A program made the translations under genes and the position numbers. The notes beneath the pieces are model-generated. The model saw only the letters and a list, made by a program, of their open reading frames with translations. It was not told the DNA's origin and searched no databases. This document shows positions 1 through 7,708 of a stretch of DNA of 64,000 nt, in pieces. Position 1 is the first letter of the stretch. Each line of letters opens with the position of its first letter. The stretch comes from Glaciecola sp964195425 (lineage in GTDB: Bacteria; Pseudomonadota; Gammaproteobacteria; Enterobacterales; Alteromonadaceae), in NCBI GenBank assembly GCA_964195425.1, contig CAXMOM010000017.1, positions 1 through 64,000 on the forward strand. Reading direction: 5' to 3'.

Positions 1-190
1 CATCAAGCGATTCAAGGTACAGCTTAGTAATTGCCTGATTGACCGTCATATGATCACGAAATGACAATTCTTCCAAAACATCCCAAAAAAATACTTCTAA
101 ACGAATGGATGTAACAACGCCTTGAATTCGAAGTGATTTGGTTCTGCTACTCCATAAACTACTGTCTGCGTAGACAAAAAGCTGACACAT
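1..190 (-). CDS. Ribbon-helix-helix domain protein (3' end outside window)
   Basis: The minus strand opens with ATG at 190 and stays open to the window edge, giving 63 residues. The sequence reads like the RHH_4 family: a beta-strand segment (TKSLRIQGVVTSIRLE) followed by FFWDVLEELSFRD and a second helix beginning MTVNQAI. Such proteins are small DNA-binding or antitoxin-like regulators; the target cannot be told here. It lies 26 nt downstream of the DJ-1 gene on the same strand, so the two may be co-transcribed. The C-terminus is missing because the window ends. Family assignment is by motif recognition only. Confidence 0.6.
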   Translation of the reverse strand, partial: MCQLFVYADSSLWSSRTKSLRIQGVVTSIRLEVFFWDVLEELSFRDHMTVNQAITKLYLESLD

Positions 191-215
191 AATGGCCTCT
201 CGATATGGATTAAGT

Positions 216-773
216 TTAGAACAATGCCACAAACTGCATCAACATGGCAGGATGAGCAGGCCATGCTGGAGCGGTCACTAACTGACCATCCGTAATCGCA
301 CCATCCATAGGTAAATCAATGTATTCGGCACCGGCCATTTCGACTTCTGGTTGGCAAGCAGGATAAGCCGATACTTTTTTACCTTTTATTACCCCGGCAG
401 CAGTCAGTAATTGTGGACCATGGCAAATAGATGCGATGGGTTTATTACTATTAGCAAAGTGTTGAATAATTTCAATGACTTTAGCATTCAAGCGTAAATA
501 TTCAGGTGCACGACCGCCTGGTAAATACAAAGCGTCGTAATCTGCCACATTGACCTCTTCAAAAGAAGCATTGAGCTCAAATTTATGACCAGGTTTTTCA
601 GTATAGGTTTGGTCACCTTCAAAGTCGTGTATAGCTGTTGAAATTGTTTCTCCAGATTTCTTTTCCGGACAAACTGCATCAACTTGATGTCCCATAGCCA
701 ATAATGCTTGAAAGGGAACCATGTTTTCATAGTCTTCCACAAAATCACCGGTTATCATCAGTACTTTAGCCAT
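216..773 (-). CDS. DJ-1/PfpI family protein
   Basis: A 185-residue single-domain protein of the DJ-1/PfpI glutamine-amidotransferase-like superfamily. The nucleophile elbow is visible as SICHGPQLL, with Cys at about residue 117 followed by His, and the LPGGRAPEYLR stretch matches the loop before it in PfpI/YhbO-like members. The family includes intracellular proteases, deglycases and chaperones; the exact reaction is not predictable here. The ATG at 773 was chosen because GGAG sits 6 nt upstream; an in-frame TTG at 785 overlaps that Shine-Dalgarno sequence and is unlikely. Its upstream region holds an IS6-family remnant. Confidence 0.9.
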   Translation of the reverse strand: MAKVLMITGDFVEDYENMVPFQALLAMGHQVDAVCPEKKSGETISTAIHDFEGDQTYTEKPGHKFELNASFEEVNVADYDALYLPGGRAPEYLRLNAKVIEIIQHFANSNKPIASICHGPQLLTAAGVIKGKKVSAYPACQPEVEMAGAEYIDLPMDGAITDGQLVTAPAWPAHPAMLMQFVALF

Positions 774-906
774 TTTTTTCTCCAAATAATGTTACTGTTA
801 AATAATTAATCATCGTGTAAATCTTATTAGAAAATTAGAACATAATCCACAGTGTTTCGGGTAATATGTGGATACTACAAAAATAAAAATAGTCAGTACT
901 AAAAAA

Positions 907-1432
907 GGTACTGTCAACTTATCGATGTGAGTTGATGAGAACAAGTTTTCCGTAGCTTATGCCATATTCTGGACGCAACTAACCCTCACCCATTCATTAA
1001 ATGCTCGGTCGCGGAGTATCAGGTAATTACCTGCTTTCAGGTGATGACGGCCAAGTCTAAACAGGTTATTGACAATGCCCATCGCCGTCTTGGTCGACTG
1101 CTCGCCAAAGATAATGCTAAACACCATTTATCTTTACAAAGACTTCATCCAAGTACCACGTATCACCGAGTTGACCACGACCCTTCCTGAATTGACTACA
1201 ATATTGGTTTCCGAACTTCAAACACCAATTTCTCACCGTCTCGTAACTTACATTGATCCCCCTGGCCGCCAATAACTCTTCAATATCTCGGAAGCTCAGG
1301 GTAAATAGATGGTACAGCCAAACTGCGTGACTAATTACCTGAGACGAGAAGCGGTAACCGGTATACATATTATCATTCTTCATTCTCAGATTATCTCACA
1401 ATTCTAAGTGACTTTGACAAGTTGACAGTACC
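907..1432. mobile_element. IS6-family element, internally deleted
   Basis: The ends carry the inverted repeat GGTACTGTCAACTT at 907-920 and its complement at 1419-1432. Between them, on the minus strand, are the start and the end of an IS6-type transposase with the catalytic middle missing. No target-site duplication is visible in the flanks (ctaaaaaa and gcttaggt). It is the longest copy of a repeat family whose shorter relatives lie near 6.3, 7.3, 8.3, 8.8, 15.1 and 16.4 kb. It cannot transpose on its own. Confidence 0.8.
957..1383 (-). pseudogene. IS6-family transposase, DDE core deleted
   Basis: The N-terminal part (start 1383, stop at 1117) encodes about 88 residues including the helix-turn-helix-like stretch FRDIEELLAARGINVSYETV and the first catalytic Asp in WYLDEVFVKING. 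A second open segment ends at 957 and encodes an IS6-like C-terminus (DRAFNEWVRVSCVQNMA). The second Asp and the Glu of the DDE triad are gone. It is therefore a deletion derivative of a gene of about 230 codons. Family assignment rests on these motifs and on the terminal repeats. Confidence 0.8.
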
Positions 1433-1536
1433 GCTTAGGTAAGTCTCAGTTAAAACAAATAATCGCTTAAACCCTCCAAATTTCCAATTATGCTTTACCG
1501 TCACATATTTACATGCGATATTTCACATATATTATA

Positions 1537-1550
1537 TTTCACATGTGAAA
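1537..1550. promoter_or_regulatory. Perfect palindrome upstream of arsR, candidate ArsR operator
   Basis: TTTCACATGTGAAA is a 14-nt perfect palindrome that ends 3 nt before the chosen arsR start codon. A partial copy (tttcacatat) lies just upstream at about 1521. ArsR/SmtB repressors bind AT-rich dyads over their own promoters, so this is the likely autoregulatory operator of the ars operon. This is inferred from position and symmetry only. Confidence 0.55.
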
Positions 1551-1553
1551 ATC

Positions 1554-1889
1554 ATGAACCCATGTACGTTTTTTAAATGCTTAGCTGATGACACGCGACT
1601 CAAGTCACTGCTTTTAATTGCCAAGACTGGCGAGGCCTGTGTATGCGATTTAATGGAAGCACTGGCGCTAGACCAACCAAAAACATCACGTCATTTAGCG
1701 CAATTGCGCAAATGCGGCATTCTGGTGGATGAAAGACGCGGCAAATGGGTGTTTTACAAACTACACCCAACGCTTCCTAAGTGGGCACACGATATCATTG
1801 TGAATGCCGCTGAGCACAACGATACATACTTTGGTGATGCACTAAAAAAATTGGTGTCGTCGCAATCTTCAACACTCTCTTGCTGCTAA
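1554..1889 (+). CDS. arsR: ArsR/SmtB family arsenic-responsive repressor
   Basis: A 111-residue winged-helix repressor heading the ars operon. The recognition helix region reads QPKTSRHLAQLRKCGIL, and the As(III)-sensing motif is ACVCDLM with Cys29 and Cys31, as in the classical ArsR CVC site. A Cys-Cys pair ends the protein. On binding arsenite it should release the operator and derepress the downstream genes. The ATG at 1554 was preferred over the in-frame GTG at 1545, because that GTG lies inside the 14-nt palindrome that is the probable operator. The next gene starts 14 nt downstream. Confidence 0.9.
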   Translation: MNPCTFFKCLADDTRLKSLLLIAKTGEACVCDLMEALALDQPKTSRHLAQLRKCGILVDERRGKWVFYKLHPTLPKWAHDIIVNAAEHNDTYFGDALKKLVSSQSSTLSCC

Positions 1890-1903
1890 TTTAAGGCCAA
1901 CAC

Positions 1904-2374
1904 ATGAAAATTCTCTATATTTGTACGCATAATCGATGCAGAAGCATTTTATCTGAATCCATCACTAACCAGATTGCGAGGAATGTGATTGAAGCGAAAA
2001 GTGCAGGTAGTCAACCCGTTGGTGAGGTGCATCCTTTGTCGCTTAAGTATCTTTCGCAAACGGGCTATGCCATCGAAGGTCTACATAGCCAGTCGTGGGA
2101 TGACTTTGAAGATTTTCAGCCTGATGTCGTGGTAACAGTATGTGATTCTGCCGCAGGCGAAGCGTGTCCATTGTATTTTAGTAATAGCCTGAAAGTGCAT
2201 TGGGGCTTAAGTGACCCATCCAAAATCGAAGGTGATGAGAAAAAAATCGAACAAGCATTTTTAGCTTGCATTGATGAAATAGCTAAGCGGGTGCAAAAGC
2301 TCAAGAGTATTGCTGCGCAAAACTTAGGTAAAGATGAGCTCAAGCAAGCCCTGGCTGAAATAGGTGTGTACTAA
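1904..2374 (+). CDS. arsC: Arsenate reductase, low-molecular-weight phosphatase type
   Basis: A 156-residue protein with the LMW protein-tyrosine-phosphatase P-loop near the N-terminus: Cys7-THNRC-Arg13-Ser. This places it in the arsenate reductase branch that reduces As(V) to As(III) through a cysteine cascade coupled to thioredoxin or glutathione. Further cysteines (VTVCDSAAGEACPL) supply candidate resolving residues. It lies between arsR and arsH in one operon and its stop overlaps the arsH start by one nucleotide (TAATG). A second, unrelated arsenate reductase lies at the end of the same operon. Confidence 0.92.
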   Translation: MKILYICTHNRCRSILSESITNQIARNVIEAKSAGSQPVGEVHPLSLKYLSQTGYAIEGLHSQSWDDFEDFQPDVVVTVCDSAAGEACPLYFSNSLKVHWGLSDPSKIEGDEKKIEQAFLACIDEIAKRVQKLKSIAAQNLGKDELKQALAEIGVY

Positions 2375-3093
2375 TGACAATGCAAGATACAACTGAGCCT
2401 AATATTGATAAACGCCTACTAGATACGCCCAGCACCGACAAAATGAATATCAATACATCAGCGCATAAACCAAGAATATTGCTGTTATATGGGTCATTAA
2501 GAGAGCGCTCATTCAGCCGGTTAGCCGTCGAAGAAAGTGCACGATTACTAACGGCATTTGGTGCCGAAACGCGTATTTTTGACCCTAAAGGCTTACCACA
2601 ACCTGATACCGAGGATGAAACACATCCCAAAGTCAAAGAGCTGCGAGAGTTAATGGTATGGTCTGAAGGCCAAGTGTGGTGCTCACCTGAGCGTCACGGT
2701 GCGATGACAGGCATTCTCAAAAGCCAAATTGACTGGGTGCCCCTTAACATGGGCGGTGTGCGTCCAACACAAGGAAAAACCCTTGCCATCATGCAGGTAT
2801 GTGGCGGCTCACAATCCTTTAATGCGGTTAATCAAATGCGCATTTTAGGGCGATGGATGCGCATGGTCACTATTCCCAATCAATCCTCAGTGGCCAAAGC
2901 CTTTTTAGAGTTCGATGACGATGGCCGCATGAAACCTTCTCCCTATTACAACCGCATTGTGGATGTGATGGAAGAGCTGATGAAGTTCACGCTATTGCTC
3001 AGGGGTAGTAAAGATTATTTTGTTGACCGTTACTCAGAGCGACTTGAAACCGCTGAGCAAGTGCGTCAGCGCGTCAACCAAAAGTCATTATAA
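2374..3093 (+). CDS. arsH: ArsH, NADPH-dependent FMN reductase family
   Basis: A 239-residue flavoprotein with the FMN-binding segment LLLYGSLRERSFSRL at about residue 35 and the ArsH signature WCSPERHGAMTGILKSQIDWVP. ArsH oxidises trivalent organoarsenicals and reduces quinones and chromate in characterised members. It is translationally coupled to arsC (one-base overlap), and its 3' end is followed by the Shine-Dalgarno of the ACR3 gene. The first 34 residues are poorly conserved and hydrophilic. Confidence 0.92.
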   Translation: MTMQDTTEPNIDKRLLDTPSTDKMNINTSAHKPRILLLYGSLRERSFSRLAVEESARLLTAFGAETRIFDPKGLPQPDTEDETHPKVKELRELMVWSEGQVWCSPERHGAMTGILKSQIDWVPLNMGGVRPTQGKTLAIMQVCGGSQSFNAVNQMRILGRWMRMVTIPNQSSVAKAFLEFDDDGRMKPSPYYNRIVDVMEELMKFTLLLRGSKDYFVDRYSERLETAEQVRQRVNQKSL

Positions 3094-3103
3094 GGAGTTA
3101 ATC

Positions 3104-4120
3104 ATGGGATTTTTCGAACGTTACCTATCGATATGGGTTGGCCTTGCCATCATGGTGGGCATAATAGCTGGCACGGCTGTGCCTGATGCTTTTGCTGTGA
3201 TTGCAACATTTGAATTTGCACATGTGAATGTGGTCATTGCGGTGCTCATTTGGTTGATGATTTACCCAATGATGGTGCAAATTGATTTTTCATCTATTAA
3301 AGATGTCGGTAAAAAGCCCAAAGGCTTAGTCTTAACCTTGGTTATTAACTGGTTAATCAAGCCTTTCACCATGGCCTTTCTTGGCTGGCTGTTTTTCAAA
3401 GTGTTGTTTGCCGATTGGGTTGACCCAGAAACCGCAACCGAATACATCGCAGGTATGATTTTATTAGGTGTGGCGCCTTGTACAGCCATGGTATTTGTGT
3501 GGAGCCAAATGACGAAAGGTGATGCTAATTACACCTTAGTTCAAGTGTCCATAAATGACATCATTATGATTTTTGCCTTTGCGCCCATTGCTGGTTTACT
3601 CCTTGGCGTGACGGATATTACTGTGCCGTGGGATACCTTGTTGTTATCAGTTGTGCTTTATGTACTTGTTCCCTTAATAGCGGGGGCGCTTACTCGTAAA
3701 AAGCTTGATAACGGTAATGACCATTCAAAAATAGATACGTTTCTTGCAAAAATGAAACCGTGGTCGATTGTTGGTTTACTGACCACAGTGGCATTACTGT
3801 TTGGTTTTCAGGCCGAAACCATTTTATCTAAGCCTGAAGCCATCGTGTTAATCGCGATTCCATTACTTATACAAACTTACGGTATTTTTGCGATTGCCTA
3901 CTACATGGCTAAGCGCATGAAGCTACCCCACAATGTGGCCGCTCCCGCATGTATGATTGGTACATCTAATTTCTTTGAATTGGCGGTGGCGGTGGCTATT
4001 TCACTCTTTGGACTTCATTCAGGGGCTGCGCTTGCCACCGTTGTTGGCGTGTTGGTAGAAGTACCCGTGATGCTATCGCTTGTATGGTTTGCTAACCGCA
4101 CTAGGCATTGGTTTGCGTAA
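3104..4120 (+). CDS. acr3: ACR3-type arsenite efflux permease
   Basis: A 338-residue membrane protein with about ten hydrophobic segments. The ACR3 hallmark LLGVAPCTAMVFVWSQMTKGDANYTL contains the invariant Cys126 in a membrane segment. It exports arsenite produced by the two ArsC proteins, driven by the proton motive force. The ATG at 3104 follows AAGGAG with good spacing; a longer open frame runs back into arsH but lacks such a site. It lies 10 nt after arsH and 24 nt before the glutaredoxin-type arsC. Many annotations call this family ArsB, but it is unrelated to E. coli ArsB. Confidence 0.93.
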   Translation: MGFFERYLSIWVGLAIMVGIIAGTAVPDAFAVIATFEFAHVNVVIAVLIWLMIYPMMVQIDFSSIKDVGKKPKGLVLTLVINWLIKPFTMAFLGWLFFKVLFADWVDPETATEYIAGMILLGVAPCTAMVFVWSQMTKGDANYTLVQVSINDIIMIFAFAPIAGLLLGVTDITVPWDTLLLSVVLYVLVPLIAGALTRKKLDNGNDHSKIDTFLAKMKPWSIVGLLTTVALLFGFQAETILSKPEAIVLIAIPLLIQTYGIFAIAYYMAKRMKLPHNVAAPACMIGTSNFFELAVAVAISLFGLHSGAALATVVGVLVEVPVMLSLVWFANRTRHWFA

Positions 4121-4144
4121 ATAGACTTAAGTTAAGGAATAAAC

Positions 4145-4564
4145 ATGATTGTTATTTATCACAATGAAGCATGCGGCACGTCGCGAAACGTACTGAGCAT
4201 TATTCGCGACGCAGGCTATGAGCCTATTGTTATCGACTACCAGAAGGAAGGTTGGACAAAACCGCAATTGCTTGGCTTATTTGCAGCGGCAAACCTGACA
4301 CCGCGCAAGGCACTTCGTACGAGCAAATCACCCGCCGAAGCGCTAGGGCTGCTATCTGAACACGCAAGTGATGAAGCACTCATTGACGCCATGCTAGAGT
4401 ATCCCATTTTGGTCAATCGCCCCATAGTATGCACCGCAAAGGGCGTAAAGTTGTGCAGACCAAGTGAGCAAGTGTTAGATGTGCTGGAGAATTGGCCGCA
4501 AGGTCCTTACCATAAAGAAGATGGTCAGTTGATATTGGATGAGCTTGGCAACTTGGTGAGATAG
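4145..4564 (+). CDS. arsC: Arsenate reductase, glutaredoxin-coupled type
   Basis: A 139-residue protein of the E. coli ArsC family (EC 1.20.4.1). The active site reads HNEACGTSRNVL with Cys10, and the arginine-bearing segment LVNRPIVCTAKGVKLCRP matches the arsenate/glutathione site of the family. It reduces arsenate to arsenite using glutaredoxin. It is the last clear ars gene, 24 nt after acr3. Having both this enzyme and the phosphatase-type ArsC in one operon is redundant in reaction but different in electron donor. Confidence 0.93.
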   Translation: MIVIYHNEACGTSRNVLSIIRDAGYEPIVIDYQKEGWTKPQLLGLFAAANLTPRKALRTSKSPAEALGLLSEHASDEALIDAMLEYPILVNRPIVCTAKGVKLCRPSEQVLDVLENWPQGPYHKEDGQLILDELGNLVR

Positions 4565-4643
4565 TTAATTGCGCTGGTGATGGCGTTTAAGGTTTTAATA
4601 CTTAACGCCGTATCATGCCGCAATATTACGATAGGCAAATATA

Positions 4644-5150
4644 ATGTCACATCCTTATGATATTTTGACACTAAATAATGGTGCACACCTTATTTTTACC
4701 CCATGTCCAGGCACGAAAGGCGCTAACGTAGTCGAATCTATTTCAACACTCAAGCGAGCCGGTGCGGACATTCTAATAACATTAATGTTTGATGAGGAAA
4801 TGGAAAGAAACAATGTTTCTTCATTATCTTCCGTCTGTGAAAAACAGGGTATTAAATGGATTCAACTCCCGATTATTGATGATGAAGCACCGAATGAACT
4901 ATTTGAGCCTCTATGGGATGCACAAAAACCCAATATTCTATCCATAATAAAAAGCAAAAGGACTATTGCAGTTCACTGCAAAGGTGGCACTGGCAGAACA
5001 GGGTTGGTCATTGGCCTTATTCTTCTATCGTTAGGCTGGCCTCGTGAAATAGTGATTGATACAGTTCAAAAAATACGCCCCAATGCGCTGAAAAACGATG
5101 TTCAACTTGATTATTTAACTACGTTCGCCGTAAACAATAATAGCAGTTAA
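4644..5150 (+). CDS. Dual-specificity/tyrosine phosphatase-like protein
   Basis: A 168-residue cysteine-dependent phosphatase. The P-loop is HCKGGTGRTG with Cys112 and Arg118, and Asp79/Asp80 in LPIIDDEAPN are the likely general acid. The fold resembles CDKN3-like dual-specificity phosphatases of bacteria. The natural substrate is unknown. It follows the ars operon by 79 nt in the same direction and precedes mntP by 97 nt, so it may be expressed with either. It is not an arsenate reductase: the active-site spacing is that of DSPs, not LMW phosphatases. Confidence 0.8.
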   Translation: MSHPYDILTLNNGAHLIFTPCPGTKGANVVESISTLKRAGADILITLMFDEEMERNNVSSLSSVCEKQGIKWIQLPIIDDEAPNELFEPLWDAQKPNILSIIKSKRTIAVHCKGGTGRTGLVIGLILLSLGWPREIVIDTVQKIRPNALKNDVQLDYLTTFAVNNNSS

Positions 5151-5225
5151 CGTGTCTTGAAAGGTGATATGTGTAGTAGCGTGTACGTCAGACTAAAATA
5201 TCGGCAGAAATCTAGAGAGTAGCGA

Positions 5226-5255
5226 ATGAAACAGATTATCAAACAACATGATTGA
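5226..5255 (+). promoter_or_regulatory. Nine-codon leader ORF overlapping the mntP start
   Basis: An ATG at 5226 with GAGAG upstream opens a frame of nine codons (MKQIIKQHD) that stops with TGA at 5253-5255, overlapping the mntP ATG at 5248. The mntP start itself has no good Shine-Dalgarno, so ribosomes ending the short ORF could re-start there. Chance occurrence is possible. Confidence 0.3.
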
Positions 5256-5787
5256 AGTGCTTGTTTTAGCGGTAGCCCTCAGTATGGATGCATTTGCCGT
5301 CTCGATAGGACTTGGCGCGAAATACAGCGATAAACAATTACCATTAGCACTAAGTGCTGGATTGTACTTTGGCTTTTTTCAAGGGCTGATGCCGTTGATT
5401 GGCTATGCTGCTGGTGTAAGTGTATTTGCTTGGGTCGAAGTATATGCTCCTTGGATTGCATTTATCTTGCTTGCTTTTATTGGTGGGAAAATGATTTATG
5501 AATCGCAAAACGATGATATTGAAGCATCCATCAATAATATTAGCCATAACGTTATGCTCGCGCTGGCCGTAGCAACTAGCATTGATGCAATGGCTGCTGG
5601 CTTTTCGTTAACGCTGCTTGAGGTAAATCCGTTTTATGCCTGTTTTATAATTGGCATTACCACATTGATGCTTAGTGGTCTTGGTGTATTGATTGGCGCT
5701 AGAAGCGGTACTTTTTTAGAAAGTAAGGCAGAACTTATGGGCGGTGTTGTCTTGATATTAATAGGCATAAAAATTCTGGTTTATTAG
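5248..5787 (+). CDS. mntP: Manganese efflux pump MntP
   Basis: A 179-residue six-segment membrane protein of the MntP (YebN) family. The paired motifs ALSMDAFAVSIGLG near the N-terminus and ATSIDAMAAGFSL near residue 110 carry the conserved Asp residues proposed to bind Mn(II). It exports manganese from the cytoplasm. No yybP-ykoY riboswitch-like structure was recognised in the 97-nt leader. The start is preceded by a 9-codon ORF (5226-5255) whose stop overlaps it, so translational coupling is possible. Confidence 0.9.
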   Translation: MIEVLVLAVALSMDAFAVSIGLGAKYSDKQLPLALSAGLYFGFFQGLMPLIGYAAGVSVFAWVEVYAPWIAFILLAFIGGKMIYESQNDDIEASINNISHNVMLALAVATSIDAMAAGFSLTLLEVNPFYACFIIGITTLMLSGLGVLIGARSGTFLESKAELMGGVVLILIGIKILVY

Positions 5788-5815
5788 TTTTACCTCTGCA
5801 TCACTGACTAATGTA

Positions 5816-6028
5816 TCAGTTACAACAACTATTGCCCTCTTGGATAGGCGGGCACTTTACTGTCCCATATGAGCAGTAAACGCAACAGTCACCAACTAGT
5901 GGCTTTATTAGCGAATGACAATTTGCACACTCATAAAAAAACTGACACGCCGTGGTAGGCATTTGCTCCTGTTGGCTGTGCTTGCAGTGAGGACAAGAAA
6001 TTGTTGACATCAGTTCTATTGTAGCCAT
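5816..6028 (-). CDS. GDCCVxC-domain heavy-metal-associated protein
   Basis: A 70-residue cysteine-rich protein with two CxxC pairs (SCPHC, ECANC), the signature GDCCVYCSYGTVKCPPIQ and a terminal SCC. This is the small GDCCVxC family often found next to merT/merP in mercury loci; its biochemical role is not established. An AAGGAG sits 8 nt before the ATG at 6028. It lies 40 nt downstream of a MerP-like gene on the same strand, which supports a metal-binding role. Confidence 0.8.
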   Translation of the reverse strand: MATIELMSTISCPHCKHSQQEQMPTTACQFFYECANCHSLIKPLVGDCCVYCSYGTVKCPPIQEGNSCCN

Positions 6029-6068
6029 AGACGTTGCTCCTTTGGAATGCGTTTTAATTTAAAAAATG

Positions 6069-6335
6069 CTAAGACTTGACTACTGAAGGAAACCCCGCAT
6101 TCTTGGTTGCCTCAGTTAACGAATCGGTATTAGTCGTTTCATCATCGAAGGTGACTACTGCTAATTTATTCTCAAAAGTGACTTTCGCTTGTTTTATGCC
6201 CTCTAAACGCTCTAGTGCTTTTTTTACTGTTATCGGGCAAGTTACACAATTCATTGATGGTATTTCCAATGTAACGCTGACATCTTTGGCAAACGTTGTT
6301 GTTATGCCTATCAACAATAATGTTATTAATGGCAT
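6069..6335 (-). CDS. merP: MerP-like periplasmic mercury-binding protein, 5' end remodelled
   Basis: An 88-residue HMA-domain protein with the MerP metal site MNCVTCPITVKKAL. MerP binds Hg(II) in the periplasm and hands it to MerT. The chosen ATG at 6335 lies inside an IS6-type terminal sequence (6331-6348), so the first residues of the signal peptide and the native upstream sequence, probably including merT, have been replaced. What remains (MPLITLLLIGITTTFA) is hydrophobic but lacks the usual N-terminal lysines. Export may be impaired. No merT, merA or merR is visible in the window. Confidence 0.75.
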   Translation of the reverse strand: MPLITLLLIGITTTFAKDVSVTLEIPSMNCVTCPITVKKALERLEGIKQAKVTFENKLAVVTFDDETTNTDSLTEATKNAGFPSVVKS

Positions 6336-6348
6336 TGTCAACTTATCG
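6331..6348. repeat. IS6-type terminal repeat remnant
   Basis: GGCATTGTCAACTTATCG matches the left end of the element at 907 in all but two positions. It contributes the merP start codon on the minus strand. A weaker right-end-like sequence (agttgacaca) lies at 6421-6430, so a remnant of about 100 bp spanning 6331-6430 is possible. The outward-facing TTGACA in such ends can act as a -35 box. Confidence 0.65.
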
Positions 6349-6422
6349 AAAATACCAGTAACTATAAAACGTTTTTCTATTTATAATCATAAAATCAATA
6401 CCCTCATAAATGGGCATTTCAG

Positions 6423-7310
6423 TTGACACAACTTACCTTTGAAAGCTATCAACAACAGGCTAGTTACATAGACTTGTATGGTCACAGAATCGCCTATTGG
6501 CAATCGCTGGATTTTGTTAAAAACGCAGATAAGGAAACCATTCTATTTATTCACGGCTTTCCCAGCGCGGCCTGGGACTGGCACTATCAATGGCAACATT
6601 TAACCAACCAATATAGGTTAATTTGCTTAGATTTATTAGGTTTTGGTTTGTCGGATAAGCCTATCAATCATCAATACAGTTTGCTCGAACAAGCCGACAT
6701 TGTAGAGGCCCTGTTAAAAGAAAAAAACGTGACAAGTTGTCATGTTATTTCACATGACTACGGTGATTCTGTTGCACAGGAATTGTTGAGTCGTCAATCA
6801 CCAAAGAGCTTTTCAATGTTATCGCTTTGTCTACTAAATGGTGGATTATTTGCCTCACATCACAGACCTTTGTTTATCCAAAAGTTGCTAAAGGGTCCGC
6901 TTGGTAATTGGGTCGCTCAATTTATGAATAAAAACAGTATGACAAAAAGTTTTCGAAAGATTTTTGGCAAGCACTCGCAACCTAAACATCATGAATTTGA
7001 AATTTTATGGCAACTCATTGAGTTTAACAATGGGAAGAAGGTGATACCCAAGCTGTTAACTTATCTTGATGAGCGCAAAGTGCATGGTGAACGCTGGAAA
7101 AAAGCCATGATCAATACGCCAATTCCGCTATATTTTATTAACGGCGTGCAGGATCCAATCTCAGGACAACATATGCTCGATTACTATATTGATATCATTC
7201 CTAATCCAAAGACTACAGCATTGGATGTAGGGCATTACCCTCAGCTAGAAGCGCCAGAAACAGTGTTATCTCTGTACAAGGGATTTTTAGATTCAGTCGA
7301 CATCACCTAG
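6423..7310 (+). CDS. Alpha/beta hydrolase, MEST/epoxide-hydrolase-like
   Basis: A 295-residue alpha/beta hydrolase. The oxyanion-hole motif is HGFP (residues 44-47) and the nucleophile elbow is SHDYGDSVAQELL, with Asp112 as nucleophile as in epoxide hydrolases and haloalkane dehalogenases. QDPIS and GHYPQLEAPE supply the acid and the catalytic His. Segments such as DLLGFGLSDKP, SHDYGD and SLCLLNGG closely resemble animal MEST/PEG1. The substrate is unknown. No ATG fits the N-terminus; TTG at 6423 is the likely start, and it lies in sequence resembling an IS6-type end, so the native start may be lost. Confidence 0.8.
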   Translation: MTQLTFESYQQQASYIDLYGHRIAYWQSLDFVKNADKETILFIHGFPSAAWDWHYQWQHLTNQYRLICLDLLGFGLSDKPINHQYSLLEQADIVEALLKEKNVTSCHVISHDYGDSVAQELLSRQSPKSFSMLSLCLLNGGLFASHHRPLFIQKLLKGPLGNWVAQFMNKNSMTKSFRKIFGKHSQPKHHEFEILWQLIEFNNGKKVIPKLLTYLDERKVHGERWKKAMINTPIPLYFINGVQDPISGQHMLDYYIDIIPNPKTTALDVGHYPQLEAPETVLSLYKGFLDSVDIT

Positions 7311-7325
7311 TCGTAGGGTGCTGAA

Positions 7326-7477
7326 GAGCATTCTCAACTTAATGAATTTAGGTGATAAGAACCAGTTGTCATCAGGTCATGCCAAACTATGGGCGTAACT
7401 CACCCTTGTACATTTTAGTATTCTTGATATTCGAATTATCTCACAGTTGCCAGTGCATTCGATAAGTTAACACTGCC
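7326..7477. repeat. MITE-like deletion derivative of the IS6-type element
   Basis: The left end (cattctcaacttaatgaat...) and right end (aagttaacactgcc) are diverged forms of the ends of the element at 907. Inner blocks match both its transposase tail and its head region (gaattatctcacag). About 150 bp remain, with no coding capacity. The rest of the gap between 7311 and 7708 shows nothing else recognisable. Confidence 0.65.
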
Positions 7478-7708
7478 AGGAAACATGTTGTTTATGAATC
7501 GAATCCAAGCATCAAACAGTTAGTTCGGATAAAACGATACAGACATAATGACCGCTTCGTACCCGATATTGCCATCGTTTGTGCAGCCGTAAAATTCTCT
7601 TGAAATCCCTAATACATTCAATGACTATTTGAAAACCCTGCGTATGTAGTTAGAGGTCTTTTGGTATGCTAGTCTTAATATTACAGTCCATAGATAGCAG
7701 TTGGGAGC

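Noticed and set aside
5151..5247. yybP-ykoY manganese riboswitch upstream of mntP
   Set aside because: The leader is under 100 nt and shows none of the conserved paired elements.
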